From Mesostigma viride (Eukaryota; Streptophyta; Mesostigmatophyceae; Mesostigmatales; Mesostigmataceae), in assembly GCA_009746045.1 (NCBI GenBank), contig RPFO01001490.1, forward strand, positions 1-64,000: a stretch of DNA of 64,000 nucleotides. The letters are read 5' to 3'. Under the pieces are notes generated by a model, which was given only the letters and a program-made list of their open reading frames with translations, did no database searches and was not told the DNA's origin. This document shows positions 8,328-19,345 of this stretch, in pieces (the stretch's first letter is position 1; each line of letters begins with the position of its first letter). The position numbers and the translations under genes are program-made.

Positions 8328-10133
8328 GTTACCGAACAAGTCGGCAAGATGATCGAAGTTGTCAGGCAGCTCGGGAACGCCATGAACGCCGAGGACACAG
8401 CCCAAGCCAAGGCAACGTGGGGCTCAGCGCTGGGGGATGTGCACCGGGCCTACCAGGCATATGGACCCGTCAAGAGAGGGAAGGGCGTGTCTCTCCCAAC
8501 TCCTCTGTACGGCAAGATCTGGGCGATTGTGAAGCCCTTTTGGCAGAAAGGAGAGCAAGCCAAGGCCGAAGGGGACGGCGCAGGCGACAAGGCAGGAGGG
8601 GCTGAAGAGACGGACAAGTGGGGGCCGGACCAGAAGAACTTCATGCAGCGCTGGCTGTTCTGGTGTGAGGACCCTTTGAAGCCCGCTGTCGACGGCAAGC
8701 CGGCGATCGCACAGGATATCGCGGCTCGGCAAGACTTCCTTGACACGCGCCCTAAAGACAAGGCGCACGAACTGTCCATTTTCACCGCGCATCGGGAACT
8801 TGCGAGTTTCCAGTACTTCGACAGCCTGATCCAAGCGCCGATCATGTCCTGTGAGGCCCCTCCCAGCAACCTGATAAAAATAATGGAAGTCGCCAAGAAT
8901 TTGATAGAGGCGGCAAAGCAATTCGCCCACATCAAGTTCCTGGAGAACCCCGAGCTGATGGCCGCTTGCAAACAACTAAACGGGACTTTCGACCCCGTAT
9001 TGGTGAGGGAGCACGTGTTTGGCGTGAAGCTGAAGGGCACCTTCGCCACGGACCTCGACAAGTTCATCGCCGACTGCCGCCTGACCAGAGACTTTTGGCG
9101 GGTGGTCGTCACGGCCATGAGGGCGATCATTCTCACGCTGAGGGACCTTCCGCCGGCTAAAAGGAAAGTGGTCGACCAGAAGGACTGGAAGTTCCCGAGA
9201 GGGCTGCTCGCTTCCCACCCCCGTCATTTGTATGACGATTTGGGGGTGAAGACCAAACATCTGCTGGGTGTGCCACAGGAGGCGGCGGCGGAGGTCGAGA
9301 AGGAGGTCGAGGAGGCGGCGGAGGAGGGGACTACCAAGGCCAAGAAGGGGTGGAAGGAAAGGTTGGAAGCCTACAGCGATTGGAAGGGGGTGAGGATGGG
9401 ATCCGACTGGATCGCATACAGGACAATGACATGGAAGGAAAACGAAAAAAGAAAGGATCTGGTGGTGACGAAGGTGGTGGACGAGTTGTGCGCGGGGAAT
9501 TACAAAATTCCTCGGTCGCTGGAGGACCAGGCGTTTGCTGTGCTGGACCTGGCAGCTGACAGCAACGAGAAGTGGAGGAACCTGCGCAAGTGGGACGCAG
9601 ACTGCATTCCGGAGGAGAGCAACATTCCCAAACCCTCCTCGCATTTGAGCCCGGTCGTGTGGGATGTGGTTGACAAGATGACCAACGCCCTTTTTAGGGG
9701 ACCCTGCAGAGTTCTGCTGGTGTTCGGGGAGCCCGCCCATATCCGCCGGTGGAAGCGCCTGGTCCGCCTTATCAAATATTGGCTTGTTGAAGATGGGTGG
9801 GAAGGCCTCAAATACTTTTCCGACGACGATTCTTCGTCTGATGAGGATGATGATTCGGAGAAGGGGGAAGAGGGGGAGGCGGATGAGGATGAGAAGGAGG
9901 AGGATGAGGAGGAGGAGGATGAGGAGGAGGAGGAGGACGAGGAGGACGAGGAGGACGAGGAGGACGAGGAGGACGAGGAGGAGGATATTGCTGAGGGGCA
10001 CCCGCCCGGGATGGGTGAGGGGCAGGCGGAGGGGGAGAAAGGGGATGGGGATGGGGAGATGGGAGGAGGGGGAGGGGGGGGAGAGGGACGGGGGAGGAGA
10101 TGGAAGGGGAGGGAAAAAGCGCAGTCGGGGTGA
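8328..10133 (+). CDS. Large multi-exon gene, C-terminal exon with Glu/Asp tail
   Basis: About 600 codons open from the GATGCAG acceptor to TGA at 10131-10133. Residues ~1-480 of this exon look globular and helical, with no recognised catalytic motif (segments such as LTRDFWRVVVTAMRAIILTL and WKERLEAYSDWKGVRMGSDW). From ~9820 to 10000 it becomes an almost pure Asp/Glu tract encoded by GAGGAC/GAGGAG repeats, then Gly-rich and basic. Acidic tails of this sort occur in histone-binding and nucleolar proteins, but also arise simply from triplet expansion. The strand opposite contains only mirror low-complexity frames. Not recognised. Confidence 0.6.
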   Translation, partial: VTEQVGKMIEVVRQLGNAMNAEDTAQAKATWGSALGDVHRAYQAYGPVKRGKGVSLPTPLYGKIWAIVKPFWQKGEQAKAEGDGAGDKAGGAEETDKWGPDQKNFMQRWLFWCEDPLKPAVDGKPAIAQDIAARQDFLDTRPKDKAHELSIFTAHRELASFQYFDSLIQAPIMSCEAPPSNLIKIMEVAKNLIEAAKQFAHIKFLENPELMAACKQLNGTFDPVLVREHVFGVKLKGTFATDLDKFIADCRLTRDFWRVVVTAMRAIILTLRDLPPAKRKVVDQKDWKFPRGLLASHPRHLYDDLGVKTKHLLGVPQEAAAEVEKEVEEAAEEGTTKAKKGWKERLEAYSDWKGVRMGSDWIAYRTMTWKENEKRKDLVVTKVVDELCAGNYKIPRSLEDQAFAVLDLAADSNEKWRNLRKWDADCIPEESNIPKPSSHLSPVVWDVVDKMTNALFRGPCRVLLVFGEPAHIRRWKRLVRLIKYWLVEDGWEGLKYFSDDDSSSDEDDDSEKGEEGEADEDEKEEDEEEEDEEEEEDEEDEEDEEDEEDEEEDIAEGHPPGMGEGQAEGEKGDGDGEMGGGGGGGEGRGRRWKGREKAQSG

Positions 10134-10179
10134 TGGAGGCTTGCGTGATGAGACAATGGGGGGGATGAAGACAACAGGG

Positions 10180-10545
10180 GGGGAGGTAAGCGCCAGCGTG
10201 CTGGTGAAGGAGACTCGAGGCCTGTCGTTGGAAACGCCGGCGGGCGTATCTGTGACGAGGAGGGGGATCGCCAGCGGGAGGGAGGCTCGAGGCCTGTTAC
10301 TGGAAACGCCGGCGGGCGTATCTGTGATGAGGAGGGGGATCGCCAGCAGGAAGGAGGCTCGCGGCCTGTTACTGGAAACGCCGGCGGGCGTATCTGTGAT
10401 GAGGAGGGGGATCGCCAGCAGGAAGGAGGCTCGCAGCCTGTTACTGGAAACGCCGGCGGGCGTATCTGTGATGAGGATGGGGATCGCCAGCAGGAAGCAG
10501 GCTCGCGGCCTGTTACTGGTAGCGCCGGCGGGCGTTCCCGATTTA
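10180..10545 (+). repeat. Five 72-bp tandem repeats carrying antisense hairpins
   Basis: Units of exactly 72 bp hold the hairpin in the opposite orientation (GAAACGCCGGCGGGCGTATC; copies at 10230, 10302, 10374, 10446 and a degenerate one at 10518). A plus-strand frame is open through all units because 72 is a multiple of three, giving a 24-residue repeat containing LLLETPAGVSVMRRGIAS. GAGGTAAGC just before the array (10182-10190) looks like a donor, so the array may be intronic rather than coding. Confidence 0.8.
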
Positions 10546-10568
10546 CGGGAGGCGGTCGTGTCCGACAG

Positions 10569-11027
10569 ATGGGAATGAGGCCTCGTCAGGATTCATGGGG
10601 ACCCCCGGTTGAGGGGACCCCCGCCCTCGCCTCGGTTTCTTTGGGTCTGGGTGACGATCCCGTACCGTCGTCAGGAAGGACGGTTGTGATGACTTTGCCC
10701 CCCCGCTCGACGGGGATGGAGCAATGCCCGAACACGATACTGCTGAATGAGGATGACGATCCGGAGCCGTCGGCTGACACGGATTTTGTTGCGAGCACCC
10801 CACTGCAGAAGAGGGTATTGGAGGCTCGTAACGTGGAGGGTCCGCCGAAAGTCTCAGGTGGAGGGCCGGCGTTTGCCGGATTGATGCGCCCGACTGAGGT
10901 GGTCGATGTTGAGGCGCCGCCAGGGACATCGACCGCACCGTTAACATTTACGGATATCTTCGATCGACCAAGGATGCCCTTCCACGCTCCAACGGTACAT
11001 TCGGCCGGTAAATTTCATTTTCAATAA
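10569..11027 (+). CDS. Unrecognised ORF, Pro/Asp-rich
   Basis: 152-codon frame ending in TAA within CAATAAACG at 11022-11030, which could also serve as a polyadenylation signal. Composition is Pro/Thr/Val/Asp-rich with low structure (PPRSTGMEQCPNTILLNEDD). It directly follows the 72-bp repeat array in a different frame. Could be a disordered C-terminal exon, a separate small gene or chance. No homologue recognised. Confidence 0.3.
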   Translation: MGMRPRQDSWGPPVEGTPALASVSLGLGDDPVPSSGRTVVMTLPPRSTGMEQCPNTILLNEDDDPEPSADTDFVASTPLQKRVLEARNVEGPPKVSGGGPAFAGLMRPTEVVDVEAPPGTSTAPLTFTDIFDRPRMPFHAPTVHSAGKFHFQ

Positions 11028-11149
11028 ACGAGTTTTATAAGTACCTTAATATATTTCTACATAAGTTTTTTTGCATCAGTCCATGGCTTCATTGATTTCT
11101 CACACGACCCTTCCGTATTCATGTTAATTGGCATGTGCTTACGTGCAGG

Positions 11150-11843
11150 GAAAGGCGAAGAAGAAACTCCAGTTCGGTTTCCCCGTGGATCCGCGTCTGG
11201 GACTGTGTCCAGAGAGGCCGGCCGTGTTGTTGGCCAGGCCGCGGTCGGCGAACCAGTTGCACAACCGGGGGCGGGAGGGGACGAGCTCCCACCCAACGCA
11301 CCAGCTCACGCACCAGCCTTACCGTGCGGTCAGCCAGAAAAAACGTACGAAGAGTTGATGGCAGAGGCGGCGGCTGCGCAGGGGCAGAAGGCAAAACGTC
11401 GGGGAGGGGGCAGGCGAGGGGCGGGGCAGGAGACGGAGGGTGCCGACGAACCTGCACAGCCGCAGAAGGGTGGTGGTCAGGGCAGAGATGCGACGGCCGA
11501 AAACCGAATCAGGGACGTTCGGCCGGACGTCCGGATGCGCTTTATGGATGGCGCGAAACTGAGTCGCGGAGGTTGGAGTTCGAAATGGGTAGACGACGTG
11601 TGCATAAACTGGCAGCACAAGTACCCCAAGAAGGAAGATTTTCCGCTCTTTGGCACCCTCCTGGGCAAAGAGAGGGAGAAGGTGGTGTTCAGATGGTTTG
11701 ATGAAGGGCACGACCTCGGTTGGAGTAATGAGTGCGAGCAAAAGTTTCGTTTCCCTCTGAAGTTCGCTAGAGAACATGTTACTCTCCTGAAGGAAGGCGC
11801 CAGCTGGGACAACATTCCTTCATATCGACCTGGCAAGCGATGA
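11150..11843 (+). CDS. Unrecognised protein or last exon of the cluster
   Basis: Open from an ACGTGCAG acceptor-like site at 11149 to TGA 11841-11843 (~230 codons); an in-frame ATG exists at 11121 upstream of the acceptor. First half is disordered, Gly/Ala/Gln-rich with a basic KAKRRGGGRRGAG stretch. Second half is a compact domain with many aromatic residues (GGWSSKWVDDVCINWQHKYP, FPLFGTLLGKEREKVVFRWF, FPLKFAREHVTLLKEG). Same strand as the upstream cluster. Family not recognised. It may be the 3' exon of the large gene or its own gene. Confidence 0.45.
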
Positions 11844-12029
11844 TGGGCGAGGACTTTGCACGAAATCGCGTTTTGCACGTAATTGCCCACCGCAACGTGG
11901 AGAAATGCAGATGTACATAGTAGTTGGATCAGTTACCGTGACTTTGGGCAGTTTAGTAGTTGGGGTGACGTGTCCAATGTATATATGGTGGGGCGCGTCC
12001 AAGGGGGTCCACGCTGATTGAGCACTTGC

Positions 12030-12400
12030 ATGTGTTCTTTCAACATATTCGGACATGTATGAAATGAATAAATTGTTTGGACGATTGCAAATTGATTGAT
12101 TGAAGAATGAGATACCATTAATAATTGAAAAATGTAAAACCTCATTGTGAATTTGTACTTCAAACTTTCACATGCATGCCCCAAATTGTGCATTTGTGCA
12201 GGTTTTAATTATGAGAAGTAGCATTTCTCTACAAATATTGAGAAATTTAGGGGCACTTGGGGTTGTTGGCCATGTTCATTCATGATAAAATGGACTTTTT
12301 ATGCTGTAAAATCATATTCCACTAGTCCAAAACGCTGCTTTCATGACGTCAAAAGTACCAGCAATGGCCCTAGGTTGGAGCAGTAGATGTTGGGGACGCC
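12030..12400. repeat. Dispersed repeat shared with 49.4 kb and 57.3 kb
   Basis: Sequence around GAGATACCATT, TTTCACATGCATGCCC and TTTAGGGGCACTTGG recurs inverted at ~57340-57515. The adjoining segment (TCAAAAGTACC, then GGAGCAGTAGATGTTGGGG) recurs inverted at ~49466-49520. No ORF or terminal repeat defines the element. Confidence 0.6.
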
Positions 12401-12404
12401 CGGG

Positions 12405-12540
12405 GGGGGTCACTATATGGACCGTACCCCATGTGGACCGTACCCGGCATGATGTACCCGACCCGTGGTACCGGCACATGGTACCCGGATTCCGTACCCG
12501 GGTACCGGGTATAATGGCGGGAAAGTAGGTACCTCGACCA
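12405..12540. repeat. GTACC-rich short palindrome cluster
   Basis: About a dozen GTACC/GGTAC words in ~130 bp, including ACCCGGGTACCGGGT. Such clusters can be subterminal binding repeats of a DNA transposon, but no matching partner cluster or TIR was found nearby. Confidence 0.5.
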
Positions 12541-14097
12541 AAAATATAACCGATTTTGGAGCGAAAAAGTGGGTGCGGGAATGAAGTGAGGTGGATATGG
12601 CGACCTGACAATCGTGGCCGGCGTTTTCACGTGCGTTTATCATTTCGGGCGCCCAGTAGCAAAAACGAAAGGTTGTTAGTTATGCTTAAAGGCTGTGAAT
12701 ATTTTCTGCGCAAGTTTTTATGTGTAGCGCTGTATCACAGCGGCACAACACAAATGGGTCGCAGATCGCCTGCTCGCGGAGGGTCGATTTTGGCACAAAC
12801 ATGTTAGTGTATTAGCAATGGTGGTGCGAATCAAGCCAGGAAATTTTTGTGGACGATTTTTATTATAGTCTGGAGTTTAGAAACGGAGTATTTGACATGG
12901 GAGCGCCTGGGCCGTGATATTCTTGCCCGATTTCCATTGTCGACCATGTTTTAGGGACGTTCAGGCTGGGCAGCGAGCGCACCTTATAGGTCTTCACTTT
13001 CGGTATTTCTTGGACCTAGAACGCAGCACAAGCGTGGTTTATATCATTTTCGAACCGGTTGGCCAGCTTTGGTGCGCTCAGCTCTCGGAAAGCTGACCTC
13101 GCTGCGGATTTCAGCGACTTTTTTGCAACCATCTGGAATGAGGCGACGTAAGTAGCAGGTAAGTGCCGGGTTGTCCTAGATCATGAGTGTAACTGGCAAC
13201 GCTGTCGTGGTGTTTTGAGTCAGCCAGCTATGCCTAAAAAGAGGGGACGCTCTCTGTGCACATAACTGTCACACATAGTTGGTTTACGTCATACAATTTT
13301 TTACGTCTCTATCTTCGTCGTCCGCTGCAGCTAAAACACACATGCGTAAGAGCAGTTTTACTCATGTGTATGTTATAAACCATGGTCCTATGGCCTGCAG
13401 TCGTTCAGGGTGTTCTCAGACAGTATATACAGTATGGTTTACGTGTTACATGCACCCTGAATTCGCTCACAAAGCGTTGCATGTTAGCACAACGTTGTTT
13501 TGTAACTTGATTTGGCTGCATTCATGTGTTAGTTGCAAAGCAAATGCAATGTTTTTTCATCGCTGGGTGGTGGCCAGCATGTCCGTGATGTCAAAGAAGG
13601 TTTGGCATGTGCTTAGAGAAAGTTTACCGCAAGGGGTGGGCCATGTTCAAGCCGGGCAACCTCAGCAACCATGCAACCCTATATTGCATTACCTGCACCA
13701 TCTGTGACACCGTTAATCACGCGTATATATAGAGGCAGCCACAGCAGGGTATGGCCTTGTTATACTCTGCCCCGCCATCCCAAGGCCTCGTAGGGTCCCC
13801 TAGCGCTTGTAAGATGCTCAAGGGACCGTGTGGATAGCATGGTCATGCGTTGACAATAATTGGTCCTAATGGTCCTAAAACCCACATTTTGGCCAAATTC
13901 GCGCTTTGAGGTCTGGCAGGTGGCAGGGCCCATTCATGCACTAAATGTAATTATTTGACCCCAGGTTTTTGATAGAAACTAAAAAAGTGTGTTATCTGTC
14001 ATGGGCACGAATGCCAGGGTCAAATTTTAATGTTTGCATATATATTTTTTAATTCCACTTGGTCCTAAATTTAGGACTTTTACTGGGAAGATGGACA
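12541..14097. other. Non-coding, nothing recognised
   Basis: No ORF above ~140 codons with plausible composition, no hairpin copies and no RNA gene seen. Mixed GC content with a few short direct repeats (for example GGTCCTAA near 13860 and 14060). Confidence 0.6.
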
Positions 14098-14246
14098 TTA
14101 GCTATCTAGTCTAGAAAATCCTAACTACACTACTCAGCAAAACGCCCCTTCCTCTTGGGGGGGGGTGGCTTGCCCACAGGGGCTGGCGTGTGAGCCTGGA
14201 CAATCTTCTGCCACCGCGTCTTGTTCTGCATGGCAGTCCAAACAAC
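14098..14246 (-). mobile_element. 3' fragment of the APE-type LINE
   Basis: Matches ~19588-19735 almost base for base: the segment with TAACTACACTACTCAGCAAAACG and the Pro/Lys-rich ORF2 C-terminus, ending abruptly at GCAGTCCAAAC. It is a severely 5'-truncated minus-strand copy that lacks the AT-rich tail. Confidence 0.75.
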
Positions 14247-14574
14247 ATGGCAGCCCTCAACCGTCTTTGACTCGTGACTAAAATGAGTCACGAGTTGCAC
14301 AGTATGCCACAGGTGCCCCCATTCAGCCTAATTATTTTTTCTAGACCATACTAGGAACCAAGCATAACCATATTAGGGCCCACCTGGGGGTATAGTGGGT
14401 GGTCCCAGTGCTAGCCCCCCCTGCTCTATAAATACCCCCCCCCTCAGGGGGGTACGGTGAGTGTGCGCGGTGACACCCTTATAATGGATGATAGACCCCT
14501 TTCCTCCATGAGTTGACCCTGGGGTTGGTTTTGTAGATAGATTTTTTAGTTAGGATGGGATACAAACACTAAAA

Positions 14575-15135
14575 ATTGTAACTCCCCCAGGGACCCATCA
14601 GCTGGTGCTAAAAATAACTGGTGACTATTTTGAGTCGCGAGTTTTTGGGGGGCTAAAATAGGCATCCTAGTGCAGTTTTGAACATGGAAACGATAGGTAA
14701 GCATGGAGTATGGGCAAACATGCATGCTAACACTTATTCCAACCTGTGTGCCACCAATATCTGCCATAACCACTGCAGGTCCCTGCCGGATATGATTGGA
14801 GACGACTACGCGCGGGCCGCGAGTACGGGGTTCACAACCTTATCATGCATGATGGAGCACGTATACCTTGGATTTCACCCTAGTATTTCAGGGGGGACTG
14901 CAACTGTACCCAAGCACTACATCCAAACACTTACATGTCTTGTTTCACCCAGGGACCCACAAGATAATGCTAAAAATAGCTGGTGACTATTTTGAGTCAC
15001 CAGTTTGGGGGGGCTAGAATAAACATCCTAGTGCAGTTTTGAACATGGAAATGATAGGTAAGCATGAAACATGCATGATTATGTTTATTCCAGCCTATGT
15101 GGCACAAATATATGCCACAATAAGCGTAAATGCTT
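14575..15135. repeat. ~360-bp direct duplication
   Basis: Copy 1 (~14575-14780) and copy 2 (~14940-15130) share GGTGACTATTTTGAGTC, CATCCTAGTGCAGTTTTGAA and GATAGGTAAGCATG in the same order, with ~15% differences by eye. Flanking 14247-14574 and 15136-15530 contain no recognisable gene; CATGAAACAATAAC repeats occur at 15350-15440. Confidence 0.65.
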
Positions 15136-15536
15136 GCAGACCCACTCATACTGTGGTCCTTATTTTTACATGCATGATGGACCTTGCACACAAAGTCAAA
15201 ACATCCCAGCACTCCTAGATAAATTAGTGACCAAGGGACCATGCATGCAGTAACACTGAAAATTGCCAACTAGAAATAGGTGGCACTGTGACCATCACGG
15301 AGCAGATTTTCAAACTGCACAAGTTATGCATAAACATGAAAGCTAATAAGACATGACCATGAAACAATAACCCATGCAGGCTAACAACATGAAACCAAAT
15401 AACACATGCACAGGTGGGTCCATGAAACAATAACACACACTTCAAACCATGCCGGCCCATGGTGATACACGGCGCGCATGAGCGCGGGCAGGAAAGGCCA
15501 AATGCCATGCCACTTAGGCAACAAATGCTAGCATTC

Positions 15537-16927
15537 TTAGTCAGCCTCCGTAGGACTATATCCCAGGCGGACATGCTCCGCCCTGAGATGGCGGCGCCGC
15601 GCCACCCCCTCGAGCTTCCGGGTGGTGGCTGCTGCCCCCCTCGTGGTAGTGGCGCCCTTGAAATTCTTGGCGCATTCGCCACGCTGGGAGAGGCGCTGCC
15701 ATACCCGCTGCTTCGTCACGTTGAAGTCCAGCCCCTCCACCTGCCCGGAGTGGAAGAGGCCGAAGCAGTTCCGCTCGCTGTTGCTGCAGAACGCCATGTC
15801 ACAGTGCTCGCACATGACCGAGGTCTTGTGCTTCCTGCCTTGCGCGCAGCACAGTTGGCACAGCACTTGCTCCACCCAGATATTTGCCCATCTCATGCAT
15901 TGTTAAGGGGTGCCACTCACGCTCACCTGGCTTGCCCGCCCCCTTGAGCTCAGCATTATTAGTCGTTGGTCTCCTTGACAATCTTGGCCACGACATCACA
16001 TTGGGACCAGAAAAGGGAGACAAGCCCGAGGGGCCCAAACTTGAGCTGGGCAGGGGAAATGTTTTGATAGCAGGCGGTACCCGTCATCGGCGACAGCACC
16101 GGAGTATCGGGAAAAGGAAACACACCTGGCTTGCCGAAACCAGATCTCCAGACAGTCTCGGCTGGCTCCTCAGTGGCAGGAGTGTCGTTAGGAAAAAACG
16201 AATCATCGAGCTCAGCCTCACCGCTCGGCACCGGACCCTCCGCACCCTTCTGGTAAACAAAGTCGTCATCGGAAGCGTCCGAGACAACGCTCTCGCTGGC
16301 CGCCGCCTTGGTCTGACGGCGCCTTTTCGGGGCGTGGCTGATGGCTGGGTTCTTCTTCGGGTTGCCGACAGCGCGCTTCCCCGGCTCGCGTCGCTTGACC
16401 GGTGTGGGCAGCTCGATATCCTCGGATTTGTCGTCGTCGTCCTCACCGGCGTCAGAATCGCTATCCTGGCCCTGCTCGCTATCATCGTCACTGCTACCTG
16501 CCGTTGGGACCTTCCTGGCTGCGCATTCTTTCACTAGAGCTTCGTACTCATCTGAGCTGCACGAATATATGAAAATCTGCTCACGGGTGAATGGGTACGT
16601 GAGCTTGTCGTCCGGGAAATAGCACCGTGCACCATCTCCGGACCTGTTCACTGTCACTACCTTGCCCGGCAAACGTACCTCGCTGTGTTTTTCCCCATAC
16701 TGCTCTATCGCCCAGTCTAGTCCGAATTTTTCCACAGGCACTGCCATGAAAATGCCCTTCTTTACCTTGAAAGTCCGTATATCTGCCTGCATTTCGTCCG
16801 CCATGTCTACGTCCGCGCTCCCCCCTTTTTTTCGCATCCTTCGTTTTCGTACGTTTTTGTCAATTTTTTTTACCGCCCAAACCTGCATGCACCAGGGTAC
16901 CCTGTTGACTTTGACCAGGGTTTCCAC
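15537..16927 (-). pseudogene. piggyBac-like transposase remnant, core deleted
   Basis: On the minus strand a 322-codon frame (16927-15959) starts METLVKVNRVPWC. It includes a YG...GKVVTVN...YFPDD segment of the small N-terminal beta domain seen in some protist piggyBac proteins, then a long acidic Ser/Asp linker. A second frame (15896-15537) carries CQLCC..GRK..T..MCEHCDMAFC...CFGLFHS, the Cys/His-rich C-terminal finger typical of piggyBac transposases. The ~350-residue DDD catalytic core expected between them is missing, so the element is an internal-deletion derivative. Minus-strand reading outward of the gene start meets TTAACCCCTAAACC at ~17130-17117, compatible with a piggyBac end at TTAA, but no partner end was located. 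The finger is the strong evidence. Confidence 0.55.
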
Positions 16928-17356
16928 CCTGATACGGTGGTCAAATACGGTCAGACAAGTGTCCTACGGATAGAGTGAATCTAGATCTTTTCGGTGGTCT
17001 AGTTGGTTCCCGCCAAAACCTTCCCGCCAAATCCCTACAGGGCGCACAAACTCATGCCGAATGTGAGGCATGAGAAAAACTCGCAGTCGAAAATCGGCAC
17101 GAGGACGGTTTAGGGGTTAATAACTCCTCTAATTAACTACTCTACTGTTAATTAACAGTGTCCGTGGCGTCGCGCCACGTACTTTATGGCTTGGACTAGT
17201 ACTTTGACCGTAGGTGGTCTGGACTAGCCGTCATACGTCACTGGCACAAGTGACAGTCTTTAACCCTGGGTAGATCCCTGTGATCGGGTAGATACCTGTG
17301 ATCGGTACGGGCGAGGGCCATGTTTGGCCTGACCACGCACGAAGACATTGATCATT
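16928..17356. other. Non-coding flank with possible piggyBac end
   Basis: Contains the AGGGGTTAA site at ~17120-17130, an inverted repeat TTAATTAAC...GTTAATTAAC at ~17135-17160, and a segment (GCGAGGGCCATGT...GATCATTTAT) resembling 23527-23582, so part is a dispersed repeat. No ORF. Confidence 0.5.
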
Positions 17357-19345
17357 TATTGAATTGAATTGAATTGAATTGTAACATAACTCCGTTGGGA
17401 GTATATGTAGCACATAGCCCTTGAGAGGGGGCATATGGCCTATCATACATCCTAAGCTACTTCCTGCAAGGGTGGGGATGTAAAGGACCCTTGCTCTAGG
17501 TGCACCAGGGCACTTGCATCCCCATGATCTTCAAGCTATGCCCAGCGAAGGGGGAGCCTGTCATGGGGGGGAAGATCAGCAGAGCTATACAAAAAGGCTA
17601 GGGCATGGCGTCTCAGCAGAGAGTTACTCCCTGCATGGGCACAACATAGCTAAATAAAGCTAGGCATCATCTGGAGTGTGGCACATCATAGGCACACATG
17701 TACATGATTAAATAAAGCGTGTGGCTTAGCTAGGATAGTGCCTCTAGGAGGCGTACATGTACATGGCCACGGTCTATCTATTCTACACTACTACTGCTGT
17801 ATTCCCCTAAGCTGGGGCGTCTGGAGTCGTTGGGGCCGCGGGGGTCGCCTGCCAGGGCTTGTGGCCGACGTAGATGGCCGCCCCCTTCCAGTACACCGGC
17901 TGCCCCGCCTTGGTCTTCCGGAGCTGGAGGTAGGTGGGCCATAGCTCCCGTCGCCGTTGTTGCTGCGCCAGGGTCAAGTCGTCGTCAAGGGTGAAGAGAG
18001 TCTTCTCGAGCCGCTTGCGGCGTCGGAGAAAAGAAATCTTGTCCGCCGGGGTCTTAAAGGTGAGAAGGAGCGGGGGCGGCCCTGCCTTACCCCGCGCGCG
18101 GGGAAGGCGGTGGGCGACCAGGTCGATCTCACCAGTAAGGCCCATGCGACTAAGAATTTCTCTCTCAAACGCACGTGCAAGCTTCTCGGAATTCTCACCT
18201 TCCTCCATGTCGAGGTTCTTGACAATGACGTTAAGGCTGCGCTTGGCAAGCTCGGCCTCCTCGCGGAGGTCAAGCGTCTGCCGCTGGAGCTGGGCTGCGA
18301 CGGCGGAGGTGGTGGAGGTGGTGTGCTGCTTAAGCATGTCCGCCCAGGTCGTGATGGGAGGAGCATCGCCGGCCAGGCCAGCAGAGGTTGGCTTGGCGGC
18401 AATGTCCTTCACCGCCTGGGCGGTGAGGCCCGCGGTGTTCTGCAGGACCTCGATAGCGATGGCATTATCCTTAAGACGTTGGTCAATGTCGCGGAGCTGG
18501 GCGGTGATGGAGTCGGTGGAGGCGGAGGGGGGGGGTGGAGGCGAGGAGGGTGGCGGTGGCGGTGGGGATGGTGGGGAGCTCAGCAGCCAGCGTGCGACCC
18601 ACAGCTGCCACATCTGCAGCTAGGGGCGTCACGTGCTGTGAGATGGTTTCTTGGAGGTGGAGGAGGAAGGTGGATTCGGTCAAGGGGGAGGGGGTCCAGA
18701 GGTCCGTGACAGAGCGGTCAAGGATGGAAAAGAGGGCGGCGAGCTGAAGACGGGGGCGAGACCAGCGGGCCAGGTTCTCAGGTCGGTGAGTAAACCGGCC
18801 GTCAGGTCCAGGGCGGAGGCGGTAATGGCTGTGAAGGCGCTGGCACAGGTCGAGAATGGAGGCGTATGACCCATAAAACACGAGCTCCAGTATCTTGATG
18901 GGTGGCATGTCGAAAAAGCCGGGTCTGGCACCGTCGAAGGTGGAAAATAACCCGTCAACGTCAAAGTCGCGCTCAGACCAGCTTGGTTCGGTTGGGCGGC
19001 TGCGTTTTGGCTCGGGCGAGGCTGAGGGCGAGGCAGGAAGCCCGGGAGGGTGCTGGGCGACAACCAGTGCATGCGCGACTAGGGTCACCACCGCCTTCCG
19101 GCCCTGATGGCGAAGCTGCAGCCGGAGCTGCAGACGTATTTTCATTGCCGAGCGCAGCCGTCAGGCTGCGTTGCGTCGATGGGCGTTTGCTCATCGTATA
19201 TTGCGTAATAGCGTCGGAAAATTATATCAGCATGTGCGTCGTAGAAAGACGCGTCGATTGTGATATTCACGGCTAAATTCGGTGCTCAAACGTGAAAGTT
19301 ATGAGCTCCGCCGTCAGCCATGGCTACCTCGTGGCTCGTGGCTCG
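17357..19345 (-). mobile_element. Half-LINE (ORF1-only) copy A
   Basis: Minus-strand unit: 5' UTR (19345-19195, shared with copy B at ~37465-37322), ORF1, a ~430-bp 3' UTR and an (AATTC)n tail at 17357-17382. No reverse transcriptase or endonuclease lies between ORF1 and the tail. The 3' end (CCCAACGGAG..ATGTTA then AATTC repeats) matches the 3' end of the APE-type LINE at 34180-34245, implying mobilisation in trans by that LINE. Confidence 0.7.
17807..19194 (-). pseudogene. L1-type ORF1 protein gene, frame-broken (copy A)
   Basis: Starts MSKRPSTQRSL on the minus strand at 19194. The coding sense moves through three frames (19194-~19000, 19145-18483, 18613-17807), so at least two indels are present. 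The last part shows the LINE ORF1 signature: a helical/coiled segment (QLQRQTLDLREEAELAKRS), then an RRM-like fold (NVIVKNLDMEEGEN, LVAHRLPR, PLLLTFKTPADKISFLRRRK) and a C-terminal domain (LTLAQQQRRRELWPTYLQLR). Such proteins trimerise and chaperone the element RNA. The middle is Pro-rich low-complexity, where the frame shift falls. Confidence 0.7.

Noticed and set aside
612..11843. Integrated giant-virus segment, because of hairpins after stop codons
   Set aside because: Phase-consistent spliceosomal introns throughout, hairpins inside introns, and no recognisable viral core gene.
16900..17160. Complete piggyBac element bounded by TTAA
   Set aside because: Only one candidate end (TTAACCCC on the minus strand near 17130) was found; no matching second end between 13.9 and 15.6 kb.
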